Below, in pieces: positions 24,137 through 32,745 of a stretch of 64,000 bases of DNA; positions within the stretch are counted from its first letter, which is position 1; each line of letters opens with the position of its first letter. A model generated the notes under the pieces. The model saw only the letters and a program-made list of their open reading frames with translations. It ran no database searches and was not told the origin of the DNA. The position numbers were made by a program, and so were the translations under genes. This stretch comes from CAIWHR01 sp963734055 (lineage in GTDB: Bacteria > Pseudomonadota > Gammaproteobacteria > Burkholderiales > Casimicrobiaceae). Location: the NCBI GenBank assembly GCA_963734055.1, contig CAVTFQ010000002.1, forward strand, positions 372,001-436,000, read 5' to 3'.

Positions 24137-25992
24137 GAGCGTTTCGTCGAGGCGAACGGCAAGGTGAATCGAAACACCGTGCCGCCGCCTGCTGCGTTTT
24201 CCGCGCTTATCTGGCCGCCGTGCGCTTCGATGATCGTGCGCGATATCGCGAGCCCGAGTCCCATGCCGGTGGTTTTTGAAGTCACAAAGGGCTCGAAGAT
24301 GCGGGCACGCAGCTCGTCGGCGATGCCGCCACCCGAATCGGTCACCGATACTTCGGCGGACTTGTCGTCCGCGCGCCGGGTGCGGATCGTCAGCGCCCTT
24401 TTCTCCGTCGGCGTGTGTTGCATAGCCTCGATCGCGTTGAGTACGAGATTCACGATCACCTGCTGGAGCTGGACGCGATCGGCGTTGACTTTCGGCAGGC
24501 CGGGCTCGAACTGCGTCTTGACCACGACCTCCTTGTCCAATACCTCGCCGGCCAGCGTCTTCATCGACTCGTCGATGGCCTCATTGAGATTCGTTTCCCG
24601 CAGCTCGAATTCGGATTTGCGCAGGAATCGGCGAATTCGCGCGATGATGTCGCTGGCGCGCTGATCATCGCGCTTGATGTCGCCCAGGATCTCGACCACC
24701 TCGCCCAGCCTCGGAGGATCGGCGTTGATCAGTATCTGTGCCGCGCCTGCATTGTTGTAGATGGCGCCGAGCGGCTGATTGAGCTCGTGGGCAATCGATG
24801 CGGACATCTCGCCCAGGGCCACCCGCCGGTTCATGTGCGCCATCTCCGAAAGCCGCTTGCGCGACTCCGCCTCGGCTACGCGATTCCTGCGGCGCTGGGC
24901 AAACATGATCGCGATCAGCGAAGTCTGCCCGACGATAACCACCAGCACGGCAAGGATCTGCCACCAATGCTCACGCCAGAAGGTGTGGTTGGCAAACCGG
25001 ATTTCACACCCATCGGGCAGGCGCCGCTCGTCCAGCGACCAGCGCTGCAGCGCACGAGCATCGGCGACGCACCGGGTGGGAGATTTGAGCAAAGCTTGGT
25101 CGGATGCCGGTAACCCACGGGCGAGCGACTTACGAATGAGCTGCCCAAGGAGCTTGCCGTGTTCTTCGTACGATTCCGCCATGCCGGCCGCCATGCCGAA
25201 GCCAAGGTAAGTCTCGACCATGCCATACAGGGGCGCGCCGGATTGGGCACTGATCGTACGCAGCACCTCGCGCGGCGTGTAGGGTCGGCCCTCGCGGTCG
25301 CGAAACTGTGCGATGTAGAAGACGATCGTATCCGGGGGCTCGGCGGCGACCCGCGACACCAATTCCGGCAGCGGCAAGCCTGTAAGGAACTCGAATGGCA
25401 GCTGGTTCGTACCGTTCGACAGCACCTGTCGCGCGTGTCGCTCGTTTCTCTGGTCCAGATCCGACGCGCCGGATATCAGAACAATACGCCGCGCATTCGG
25501 CTGCAAGCGCCGGGCGAGATCGATGGTTTCGCCAACGTCCACGTCTGCAACGACAGCCGCTGCGTCAGGCGGAAGTCCCGACGAGGTTTTGAAGGCCTCC
25601 CCGGGCCAGCCGGAAAACACCAGCCGTGCGCCCGGCCAGAGCAGGGCGCCGTGCCGATTGAAGAATTCCAAGGCGCGCTGGCTGACCGCGACGACCACGT
25701 CAATCCGAAGGCGCGAGTATTTCTTGGCGAGAAGTGCGACCAGGTCGGATTCGTAAGCCTCGACCTCGAAGCGCTGCGCATCAAGCGGCTCGGAAAAGTA
25801 GGCAATGTGCCGCGCCGTCTCCTGGACCAGGCTCGCGCGCATGGCGCGATCGATCTCGAGATACGCAGGAAGATAGGGGTCCGTGCCGTTGAGGATCACC
25901 ACGCGTGCTTCTTCGTCGGCAGCATGCGCCGATCCCGCCAGCACGGACAATCCGCCGAGCATGACCTGAAGCAGCCATACTGCAGCCGCCAT
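24133..25992 (-). CDS. Sensor histidine kinase with ABC-binding-protein-like periplasmic domain
   Basis: A 619-aa membrane sensor from the ATG at 25992 (MAAAVWLLQVML), 16 nt after the maturase stop. After a signal/anchor segment, residues about 30-350 form a periplasmic domain of the ABC_sub_bind type: RVVILNGTDPYLPAYLEIDR, VVVAVSQRALEFF and RLVFSGWPGEAF. A second transmembrane helix (ILAVLVVIVGQTSLIAIMFA) leads to a HisKA domain with phospho-acceptor His402 in SIAHELNQPLGAIYNNAG. The ATPase has VNLVLNAIEAM, VTDSGGGIADE and GMGLGLAISRTI. The periplasmic fold suggests direct sensing of a small molecule. The ORF is open 90 bases further upstream, but that would overlap the maturase. Confidence 0.88.
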   Translation of the reverse strand: MAAAVWLLQVMLGGLSVLAGSAHAADEEARVVILNGTDPYLPAYLEIDRAMRASLVQETARHIAYFSEPLDAQRFEVEAYESDLVALLAKKYSRLRIDVVVAVSQRALEFFNRHGALLWPGARLVFSGWPGEAFKTSSGLPPDAAAVVADVDVGETIDLARRLQPNARRIVLISGASDLDQRNERHARQVLSNGTNQLPFEFLTGLPLPELVSRVAAEPPDTIVFYIAQFRDREGRPYTPREVLRTISAQSGAPLYGMVETYLGFGMAAGMAESYEEHGKLLGQLIRKSLARGLPASDQALLKSPTRCVADARALQRWSLDERRLPDGCEIRFANHTFWREHWWQILAVLVVIVGQTSLIAIMFAQRRRNRVAEAESRKRLSEMAHMNRRVALGEMSASIAHELNQPLGAIYNNAGAAQILINADPPRLGEVVEILGDIKRDDQRASDIIARIRRFLRKSEFELRETNLNEAIDESMKTLAGEVLDKEVVVKTQFEPGLPKVNADRVQLQQVIVNLVLNAIEAMQHTPTEKRALTIRTRRADDKSAEVSVTDSGGGIADELRARIFEPFVTSKTTGMGLGLAISRTIIEAHGGQISAENAAGGGTVFRFTLPFASTKRS

Positions 25993-26008
25993 CCGTCTCA
26001 CCACGGGT

Positions 26009-27316
26009 TTACATCCTTGGCTGAGGTGTCGCCGGGACTGTGCGCAACTGCGCCGCCAACTTCTCCGCGGTTGGCGCCGCATGCGCGAAGAACCGCTTGA
26101 GACCCGGACAAAGGTAGTTGAGCCCCGGCTCGCCGTCCGGCGTGCGCAGCAGCCGATTCTTCGGGCACTCGCCCCAGCAATCGCGCAGGAACTCGCATTG
26201 CTTGCAGTACCGCGGCAGTGTCTCCGACTTGGCGTAGGCGAACTTCACCTGCGTCGGCGAGAACACCATGTCGCCCAGCGATTGCTGCCGGACGTTGCCC
26301 AGCCGGTACTCCGGGTACACGTAATGGTCGCAGGCGTAGACGCTGCCGTCGTGCTCGATCGCGACGCTCTTGCCGCAGAACTCGCTCTGGATGCAGGTCT
26401 GGGCCGGCATCCCCATGCGCTGTACGACCAGCGTCTCGCAGAAGCTGACCAGCACCTTGCCGACGTCGCGAGCGAGCCACTCGTCCCACACCTTGGAAAG
26501 GAAATACCCGTACTCGTGAGGATCGACCGACCACGGCGTCACCATCGAGTCCGGGTGGTCGGGCTTCGCCTGCGGCGTGCCTACGATCGGCAACCGCGCG
26601 GCGTCCCAAGTCTGCGGCGCCGTAGTCTCGAAGCCCTTGATCTCAACAATCGGGATGAATTGCAGGTAAGTTGAGCCCAGCTCGCGGCGCAGGAAGCGAT
26701 AGACGTCGAGCGGCCGCGCCGCGTTGTAGCGATTGACGCAGGTCAGCGTGTTGAACGGCACGCCGAACCGCTTCAGCATCTTCGCCGCCGCGTACACCTT
26801 GTCGAATGTCGGCGCGCCCTGCTTGGTGATCCGGTAGCGGTCGTGGATCTCTCGCGGGCCGTCGATCGAGAGACCCACGAGGAAGCCGTGCTCCTTCAGA
26901 AATCGCCCCCAGTCCTCGTCGAGCAAGGTGCCGTTGGTCTGCAGATCGTTCTCGACGCGCTGCCCGGCCCTTGCGTACTTGTGCTGCAGCGCGACGACCT
27001 TGCGGAAGAACTCGAGACCGCGCAGCGTGGGCTCGCCGCCCTGCCACGAAAACACGACCTCATCCGCGGTGACGCTCTGGATGTAATCCCGGACGAAACG
27101 CTCGAGGACCTCTTCGTCCATCTTCCCGGCGCCCGGACCGCCGGGAAGCGTCTGCTTGCTCAGATAGAAGCAATACGTGCAGTCGAGATTGCAGGTCGAA
27201 CCGGCCGGCTTGGCCATCACGTGGAATCGCCGCGTCGCGCGGTCGCCGAGCCACTGCGGCGCGTGGTACTTGTCGGTCTTCAGGTACTGGTCAAAGGTCG
27301 GCGCGGTCATGGGCAT
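26009..27316 (-). CDS. Anaerobic-type sulfatase maturase (radical SAM, SPASM domain)
   Basis: A 435-aa radical S-adenosylmethionine enzyme that oxidises the active-site Cys or Ser of sulfatases to formylglycine in the cytoplasm. The cluster motif is CNLDCTYCFYL near residue 45 (CxxxCxxC), followed by VFSWQGGEPTLRG and the glycine-rich LQTNGTLLDEDW. The SPASM-like C-terminus carries many Cys: CGKSVAIEHDGSVYACDHYV, YCKQCEFLRDCWGECPKNR and YLCPGL, ligands for two auxiliary [4Fe-4S] clusters. MPMTAPTF at 27316 is the natural start (a second ATG is at 27310). It leads the kinase-regulator operon and serves the Cys-type sulfatase 3 kb away. The oxygen-sensitive class, not the copper FGE, is used. 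Confidence 0.92.
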   Translation of the reverse strand: MPMTAPTFDQYLKTDKYHAPQWLGDRATRRFHVMAKPAGSTCNLDCTYCFYLSKQTLPGGPGAGKMDEEVLERFVRDYIQSVTADEVVFSWQGGEPTLRGLEFFRKVVALQHKYARAGQRVENDLQTNGTLLDEDWGRFLKEHGFLVGLSIDGPREIHDRYRITKQGAPTFDKVYAAAKMLKRFGVPFNTLTCVNRYNAARPLDVYRFLRRELGSTYLQFIPIVEIKGFETTAPQTWDAARLPIVGTPQAKPDHPDSMVTPWSVDPHEYGYFLSKVWDEWLARDVGKVLVSFCETLVVQRMGMPAQTCIQSEFCGKSVAIEHDGSVYACDHYVYPEYRLGNVRQQSLGDMVFSPTQVKFAYAKSETLPRYCKQCEFLRDCWGECPKNRLLRTPDGEPGLNYLCPGLKRFFAHAAPTAEKLAAQLRTVPATPQPRM

Positions 27317-27404
27317 CTCGTTTTCGACGCGACGGCAGCGGGAATGCCTTGCCCTGCCCCGTCGGCGGCACCTGGGATGTTGCCCAGAAGATCGCACCGC
27401 AGGC

Positions 27405-27418
27405 TTGCGTTGGATCAA
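27405..27418. promoter_or_regulatory. Possible FNR-type box upstream of the maturase
   Basis: TTGCG-TTGG-ATCAA matches 8 of 10 defined positions of the FNR/Anr consensus TTGAT-N4-ATCAA. It lies about 90 bp upstream of the maturase start. An oxygen-responsive site would suit a radical-SAM enzyme, but a match of this quality can occur by chance. Confidence 0.2.
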
Positions 27419-27514
27419 CCCCGTACGGTCGGGGCTTTCTGCCAGGGCCGATCCCACGACCGCTACAGGGCTTCTCTGGAATGCGCGAGATCCGAAGCGG
27501 GATGACCGCGCCGT

Positions 27515-28429
27515 TCAATCCGGCGGCAGCCCGATCAGCTCCAGCGAGCGCCGGAGCTGGATGCTCATCGGGATGTCCATCCGTCCGCCCGACGGCAGTG
27601 GCCGCACGAACCAGCGCTCGTAGAGCCAGAGGATCTCGCGGCTCGCTGCGAGCTCGCGCAGCGTCCGGTCGATAGCGTCGCCGAGCGCGGGATCATCGCG
27701 GGGATACATGATGCCGTAGGGCTCGAAGGAGAGCATCTCGCCGACGAGGCGGAACTCTCCGGTGCGTCCCGTCTCGACCAGCAACCCGCGCAGGAGCACC
27801 TCGTCGGCGGCGAGTGCATCGGCCTTGCCGGCGGCCAATAGCGCTAGCGCCTCGCGATAGTCGCCCGCAGCGACGAACGTGATCGCAAGCCCGCGCCGTC
27901 GGTCGAGCTCGCGCATGGCTGCCTCGTTGGTCGTGCCGGTGAGGACGGCGACCTTGCGGCCGGCGACGTCGGCTGCGTCGTGGATCGCGCTCGCGCGCGG
28001 CACGGCAAGGCGCGTTCCAGTGTAGAAGATGACCGGCGAGAATGCGACCTCGCGGCGACGCTCCGGCGTGTTCGTCGTCGATCCGCATTCGAGGTCGACG
28101 GCGCCCGACTGCACGCGCGCGATGCGGTCCTGCGCCGTCACGCGCACGTATTCGACGGCAAGGGGCAGGTCGAGGTCCGCGGCTAGGGTCGCGACGACCG
28201 CGTGGCACAGGTCGAGCGAATAGCCGACGGGCTTCGCGTCGGGGCCGAGGTAGGAGAACGGGACCGCATTCTCGCGATACCCGAGGCGGACGACGCGTGT
28301 CTCGTGAATGCGCGCGATGCGGCCCGAAAGCGCGTCCGGCCAGGCGCGCGGGGCGACCGGCGCCGCCGGCGCGGTGCCCGCGCTGCACGCGAGCGCGAGC
28401 GCGACGAGGATGTGCGCGAGTCGACTCAT
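27515..28429 (-). CDS. Periplasmic glutamate/aspartate-binding protein, GltI-like
   Basis: A 304-aa amino-acid binding protein (SBP_bac_3 family). The signal peptide MSRLAHILVALALACSAGTA is cleaved near APA. Mature landmarks: VVRLGYRENAVPFSYLG, KPVGYSLDLC, VDLECGSTTNTPERRREVAF, TGTRLAVPRAS and VAVLTGTTNEAAMRE. ECGSTTN and the flanking sequence are specific to GltI-type glutamate/aspartate binding proteins, which are also close to 300 aa. Its ATG overlaps the stop of the GltP-type symporter gene (ATGA). No gltJKL permease or ATPase genes lie nearby, so it may serve an importer encoded elsewhere or act with the symporter. Confidence 0.85.
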   Translation of the reverse strand: MSRLAHILVALALACSAGTAPAAPVAPRAWPDALSGRIARIHETRVVRLGYRENAVPFSYLGPDAKPVGYSLDLCHAVVATLAADLDLPLAVEYVRVTAQDRIARVQSGAVDLECGSTTNTPERRREVAFSPVIFYTGTRLAVPRASAIHDAADVAGRKVAVLTGTTNEAAMRELDRRRGLAITFVAAGDYREALALLAAGKADALAADEVLLRGLLVETGRTGEFRLVGEMLSFEPYGIMYPRDDPALGDAIDRTLRELAASREILWLYERWFVRPLPSGGRMDIPMSIQLRRSLELIGLPPD

Positions 28430-29718
28430 TCCGCCGGAGCGGGCGCGGGCGCCGTCCGCGTCTCGACGGATTCCTCGGGCAGCGGCGGGCCGAGCGCGCC
28501 TTCCCACTTCGCGACGACCGCGGTCGCGATGCCGTTGCCGATCACGTTGGTCGCCGTGCGCCCCATGTCGAGGAACTGGTCGATCCCCATGATCAGGAGC
28601 AGGCCCGCTTCCGGCAGCCCGAACATCGGCAGCACCGCCGCGACGACGACGAGCGACGCACGCGGAACGCCGGCGATGCCCTTCGAGGACAGCATCATCA
28701 CGAGCAGCAGCGTGATCTGCGTGCCGATCGACATCTCGATGCCGTAGGCCTGCGCGATGAACAGCGCCGCGAACGCCTGATAGACCATCGAGCCGTCGAG
28801 ATTGAACGAGTAGCCGAGCGGCAACGTCAACGCCGTCACGCGCTCGTTGACGCCGAAGCGATCGAGCCGGTCCATAAGCTTCGGATACGCGGCCTCGCTG
28901 CTCGCCGTCGTGAACGCGATCAGCAGCGGCTCGCGCACCGCGGCGAGCAGCGCGAACACGCGTACACCCAGAAACGCGAAGCCGGCGCCGATCAGGATCG
29001 TCCACAGCAGCAGGAGGCTCACGTAGAACATGCCGATGAACTTGCCGTAGGTCGCGAGCACGCCGATGCCCTGCGTCGTGATCGCAGCGGCGACCGCGCC
29101 GAACACGCCCACCGGCGCAAACAGCATCACGTACTCCGTGACCTTCAACATCGCGTGCGCGAGCTCGTCGATGAAGGCAATGACCGTCCTGGCGGGCTTC
29201 TCCCGGAGCGCCGTCACCGCGATGCCGAAGAACACGCTGAACACGAGGATCTGCAGGATTTCGTTGCCCGCCATCGCCTCGAAGAAGCTCCGCGGGAACA
29301 CGTGGACGATGAACTCCTTGAAGCTCAGGCTGCCGGTCTTGAGGTTCGTCGCGAGACCCGCGTCGGGCAGCGGCAGGTTGAGATTCGCGCCCGGCTGGAA
29401 CAGGTTGGCGAGCGTCATGCCGAGGAGCAGCGAGACGAGCGAAGCCGTGATGAACCACGCGAGCGCCTTGAGCCCGATGCGGCCGACGGTCTTCGAGTCG
29501 CCGGTGCCGGCGATCCCCGCTACGACCGTGGCGAACACGAGCGGCGCGATGATCATCTTGATGAGCCGGAGGAAGATGTCGGCGAGGATCGAGAAGTAGC
29601 CCGCGATCGTCGCGCCGGCCGCGGCATCGGCCGCCATCTCGTGCGCGAGGTGCCCCGCCAGCACGCCCGCCACCGCGGCGACCAGGATCATGATCGTGAG
29701 CTTCGAGCGCATGGGCAT
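28426..29718 (-). CDS. gltP: Dicarboxylate/amino acid:cation symporter, DAACS (GltP/DctA) family
   Basis: A 430-aa inner-membrane symporter for glutamate, aspartate or C4-dicarboxylates driven by H+ or Na+. DAACS features are seen: LRLIKMIIAPLVFATVVAGIAGTGD in the N-terminal third, LMMLSSKGIAGVPRASLVVV (the serine-rich hairpin region here reads SSKGIAGVPRAS), YSFNLDGSMVYQAFAALFIAQ and LLIMGIDQFLDMGRTATNVIGNGIA near the end. These match the substrate and cation sites. A GAGG site 5 nt upstream sets the ATG at 29718. The coupled GltI-like gene suggests that acidic amino acids are the cargo. Confidence 0.88.
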   Translation of the reverse strand: MPMRSKLTIMILVAAVAGVLAGHLAHEMAADAAAGATIAGYFSILADIFLRLIKMIIAPLVFATVVAGIAGTGDSKTVGRIGLKALAWFITASLVSLLLGMTLANLFQPGANLNLPLPDAGLATNLKTGSLSFKEFIVHVFPRSFFEAMAGNEILQILVFSVFFGIAVTALREKPARTVIAFIDELAHAMLKVTEYVMLFAPVGVFGAVAAAITTQGIGVLATYGKFIGMFYVSLLLLWTILIGAGFAFLGVRVFALLAAVREPLLIAFTTASSEAAYPKLMDRLDRFGVNERVTALTLPLGYSFNLDGSMVYQAFAALFIAQAYGIEMSIGTQITLLLVMMLSSKGIAGVPRASLVVVAAVLPMFGLPEAGLLLIMGIDQFLDMGRTATNVIGNGIATAVVAKWEGALGPPLPEESVETRTAPAPAPAE

Positions 29719-29902
29719 GACTCCCTCGGGCGTTTCGCCCCGGCGCTATCGTACCCTGAAGGCGTGCGGCGGCAGGGCGACGCCATCCGGCACGCTTGCT
29801 TGCGGCATGTTTGACTGGCGTCAACCTCGGCGAGGGAAGACGCGTTATAGGCTGGCACGCTAGCGGCAACTGCCGCCAAGATATTCTCAACAGGAGAGAT
29901 AG

Positions 29903-30292
29903 ATGAAGACGTTGATGATCGCTGCGATCGCCGGCGCATTCGCCGTGACGGCGGGGGCGCAGACGTCCGCGCCGACCGCGCCTGCCACGGACCACAAGGC
30001 GAAGCAGGAGATGCTCAAGAGCGCGACCGAAGGCACGGCAAAGGGTTATGGAGCCGCGGCGGCGGAGGGATCGGCCGCGGCGGCGAAGACGAAGGATCAG
30101 CCCAAGGCGCTGCCGGACAAGGCGTCCAAGCAGCAGGCGGCGAAGTCGGTCACCCAGCAGACGGCGGGCACGCAGTACGGGCAGACGTCCGCCGCAGGTT
30201 CGGCGAAGGCCGCGGCGGACACGTCGCCGCGCAAGCCGAAGCCGAAGCCGAAGTTGAACAGCCCGGAGATGAAGGAAGCCTCGAAGCCTTGA
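29903..30292 (+). CDS. Small secreted Ala/Lys-rich protein
   Basis: A 129-aa exported protein of low complexity. Signal peptide MKTLMIAAIAGAFAVTAGAQ is followed by a mature chain of Ala, Lys, Gln, Thr and Ser with repeats (SAAGSAKAAADTS, AEGSAAAAKTKDQ) and a basic PKPKPK stretch near the end. It should be disordered and positively charged, like periplasmic proteins in beta-proteobacteria that are of unknown role. GGAGAG lies 6 nt before the ATG. It stands alone and is followed by a hairpin at 30301-30319. I do not recognise a family. Confidence 0.7.
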   Translation: MKTLMIAAIAGAFAVTAGAQTSAPTAPATDHKAKQEMLKSATEGTAKGYGAAAAEGSAAAAKTKDQPKALPDKASKQQAAKSVTQQTAGTQYGQTSAAGSAKAAADTSPRKPKPKPKLNSPEMKEASKP

Positions 30293-30300
30293 CCGACTGA

Positions 30301-30319
30301 CGCGAGCGCAACGCTCGCG
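30301..30319 (+). terminator. 8-bp hairpin after the Ala/Lys-rich gene
   Basis: CGCGAGCG and CGCTCGCG pair perfectly around a CAA loop, starting 9 nt after the stop codon. Compact and GC-rich, with no T-run; assigned by position. Confidence 0.5.
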
Positions 30320-30734
30320 CTCGGGCCGCTCGGACGCGCGAAGGCACGGTGCGCGACGAGCGGTCTTGTCGTTTCCGTCGTTTGGCAAGAAGGGTGCGGC
30401 GCAATGCCGCATCCGAGTGCGCGCGACGCCCCCGACGGCGCACGTATTGAGCACCGTCAACGTTCCGGCGCGGCGTTGCGCGGAGAATGAATACATCGCG
30501 CCATCCGCGCGATGCAACTTGGGGCCTTGTCGTGAACCCGCTCCCGGTGAACGCGACGCGCACATGTTCCTGGCGCGCCGCGCCACCGCCCGCCACGGCC
30601 GGTGCAATTCCGCCGGCCCGACCTTCCGGCGCAGAAGGGTGGCCCCCGTCCAACTCCTCGCTTTCCCGCTCGCGCCGCGCGCCGCCGCATTCTTTCGCGT
30701 GCTCCGCTTCGGCGTCCACAACCGGAGGCTGTCC
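30320..30734. other. Gene-free stretch before the anion transporter
   Basis: No supported gene. The transporter frame is open through this whole stretch, but its true ATG is fixed at 30735 by GGAGG at 30724-30728. A small TGCGGC/GCCGCA hairpin lies near 30400. No convincing promoter was picked out by eye. Confidence 0.5.
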
Positions 30735-32267
30735 ATGGCCATCTCGATAACACCCGATCTCGTTCACGCTCCGGCGCCCCGAGAGCCGACCCTCGCTGCG
30801 AAAACGGTGAAACCGCCGCACGCCGCGTGGAAGGCGATCGTGCCCGTCGCCGTCACCCTCGTGCTCGCGCTCCTGCCCGCTCCCGGCGGGCTCGCGCAGC
30901 ACGCGTGGTACTTCTTCGCGATCTTCGCGGGCGTCATCGTCGCGCTGATGCTCGAACCTTTGCCGGGCGCCGCCATCGGCGTGCTCGGCGTCACGCTGGC
31001 GACGATTCTCGCGCCGTGGGTGCTCTACGGTCCGGCCGAGCTCGCAAAGCCCGGATTCAATCCCGCCAACTCGGCGCTCGGCTGGGCGCTCTCCGGGTTC
31101 GCCAACAGCACGGTGTGGCTGATCTTCGCCGCGTTCATGTTCGCGCTCGGCTACGATCGGACCGGGCTCGGCCGGCGGATCTCGCTCGGCCTCGTGAAGG
31201 CGATGGGCAAGCGCACGCTGTCGCTCGGCTATGCGGTGACGTTCGCCGACCTTTTGCTGGCGCCGTTCACGCCCTCCAATACCGCCCGCTCGGGCGGCAC
31301 GATCTTCCCGGTGATCAAGAACCTGCCGCCGCTCTATCAATCCATGCCGAACGAACCGTCGGCGCGCCGCATCGGTGGCTATCTCATGTGGACCGCGCTC
31401 GCCGCGACCTGCGTGACGAGCTCGATGTTCGTCACCGCGCTCGCGCCGAACCTGCTCGCGCTCGAGTTCGCGCGCAAGACGGCGAGCGTCGACATCTCCT
31501 GGGTGCAGTGGTTCGTCGCCTTCGCCCCGGTCGGCATCGGCCTCCTGCTCGTCACGCCGCTCCTGGTCTACTGGATCTACCCGCCCGAGGTGAAGTCGAG
31601 CGGCGAGGTGCCGGCGTGGGCCGCGAAGGAGCTGCACTCGCTCGGCGCCGTCTCGCGCCGCGAGCTGGTGCTCGCCGGGCTCGTCGTCCTCGCGCTCGCG
31701 CTGTGGATCTTCGGCGACAAGTGGATCAACGCGACGACCGTCGCGCTGCTCGTCGTCACGCTGATGCTCGTCACCCGGGTGGTCAGCTGGGAAGACATGC
31801 TCGGCAACAAGCAGGCGTGGAACACGCTCGTCTGGTTCGCGACGCTGGTCGCGCTCGCCGACGGGCTCAACCGCGTCGGCTTCGTCAAGTGGTTCGCCGA
31901 GTCGATCGCCGCGCACATGGGCGGCGTGTCGCCGACGATGGCGCTCGTCGTCCTGGTCGCCGTGTTCTTCTTCACGCATTACCTGTTTGCGAGCATCACG
32001 GCCCATGCCACCGCGCTCCTGCCGGTCATGCTGGCGGTGGGCACGACGATTCCCGGCATGGACGTGCCGCTCCTCGCGACGATGCTCGTGCTGACGCTCG
32101 GCATCATGGGAATCCTGACGCCGTACGCCACCGGACCGAGCCCGATCTACTACGGCAGCGGCTACATCACGAGTCGCGACTACTGGCGCCTGGGTCTCGT
32201 CTTCGGCGTCATCTACATCGGCGCGCTCGTCGTCGTCGGCGTCCCATGGCTCGCCCTCATTAGGTAA
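30735..32267 (+). CDS. Anion:Na+ symporter, DASS (CitT/SLC13) family
   Basis: A 510-aa inner-membrane carrier for di- or tricarboxylates such as 2-oxoglutarate, malate or citrate. About twelve hydrophobic segments are visible, with family motifs LLAPFTPSNTARSGGTIFPV near residue 180 (the SNT substrate/Na+ site), ATCVTSSMFVTALAPNLLAL and, near the end, FASITAHATALLPVMLAVG and TPYATGPSPIYYGSGYI. The second SNT-type site corresponds to ITAHATAL. The start at 30735 is set by GGAGG 6 nt upstream. A hairpin follows 13 nt after the stop. With GltP and DcuB-like carriers this is the third C4-acid-type transporter in the window. Confidence 0.88.
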   Translation: MAISITPDLVHAPAPREPTLAAKTVKPPHAAWKAIVPVAVTLVLALLPAPGGLAQHAWYFFAIFAGVIVALMLEPLPGAAIGVLGVTLATILAPWVLYGPAELAKPGFNPANSALGWALSGFANSTVWLIFAAFMFALGYDRTGLGRRISLGLVKAMGKRTLSLGYAVTFADLLLAPFTPSNTARSGGTIFPVIKNLPPLYQSMPNEPSARRIGGYLMWTALAATCVTSSMFVTALAPNLLALEFARKTASVDISWVQWFVAFAPVGIGLLLVTPLLVYWIYPPEVKSSGEVPAWAAKELHSLGAVSRRELVLAGLVVLALALWIFGDKWINATTVALLVVTLMLVTRVVSWEDMLGNKQAWNTLVWFATLVALADGLNRVGFVKWFAESIAAHMGGVSPTMALVVLVAVFFFTHYLFASITAHATALLPVMLAVGTTIPGMDVPLLATMLVLTLGIMGILTPYATGPSPIYYGSGYITSRDYWRLGLVFGVIYIGALVVVGVPWLALIR

Positions 32268-32280
32268 CCGCCGTTCTCCC

Positions 32281-32309
32281 GGTCCGGGCCGCGTCGCGCG
32301 GCTCGGACC
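32281..32309 (+). terminator. 13-bp hairpin after the anion transporter
   Basis: Thirteen paired bases (one G-U) around a TCG loop, 13 nt past the stop at 32267. Strong fold but no T-run, so it is a likely factor-dependent or processing terminator. Confidence 0.5.
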
Positions 32310-32514
32310 GCGATCTCGTTGCCGTGTGCGTTACAAGGTGTACCAGGGAGCGACTCGGAATGCATGTCGGGCGGCTTTACGGTCGCGTGCATTCGGGAAC
32401 AGGTCCGGCCGTTCAAATCCTTGAACCTGCGGCAATTCGCCGCGCGCGGAACGCTTCTTGCAACCTGTGTCAGGCAAGTGCCTCGTAGGGCACAGACACC
32501 GCTCAGGGACCCCG

Positions 32515-32682
32515 ATGAAATCGATCCTCGATCATTCCTTTCGCTACACGAACAGTGTTGACACCGATCTGCGAAAGACGTTCGCCAGAATTCGGCGTGC
32601 ACAGCGCCAGCAAGCGCCGGCGCAAGATCGGAGTGAGGACCCCCGGAAGGTATTCCCGATCAGACATAGCAAACACGCGTGA
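32515..32682 (+). CDS. Small basic protein of unknown function (55 aa)
   Basis: A 55-aa ORF beginning MKSILDHSFRYTNSVDTDLR with an amphipathic basic helix (KTFARIRRAQRQQ) and a His/Lys tail. An AGGG site sits 7 nt before the ATG. Its N-terminus resembles, from memory, small beta-proteobacterial hypothetical proteins that start with a proline/phenylalanine-rich turn and then TD-RKTF-R-RR. A rho-independent terminator lies 64-93 nt after its stop, giving a complete small transcription unit. Function unknown; a stand-alone small regulator or a toxin-like peptide would be guesses. Confidence 0.45.
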   Translation: MKSILDHSFRYTNSVDTDLRKTFARIRRAQRQQAPAQDRSEDPRKVFPIRHSKHA

Positions 32683-32745
32683 GGCGTGGAAGTTGCCGCT
32701 CGGCCTGTAACCGGTGGAGCGAGTGTTCATGGTGATGTCTTTTGG

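Noticed and set aside
27515..30742. A 1075-codon minus-strand frame
   Set aside because: Only the last 304 residues (GltI-like) are real; the rest is a shadow of the symporter and other genes.
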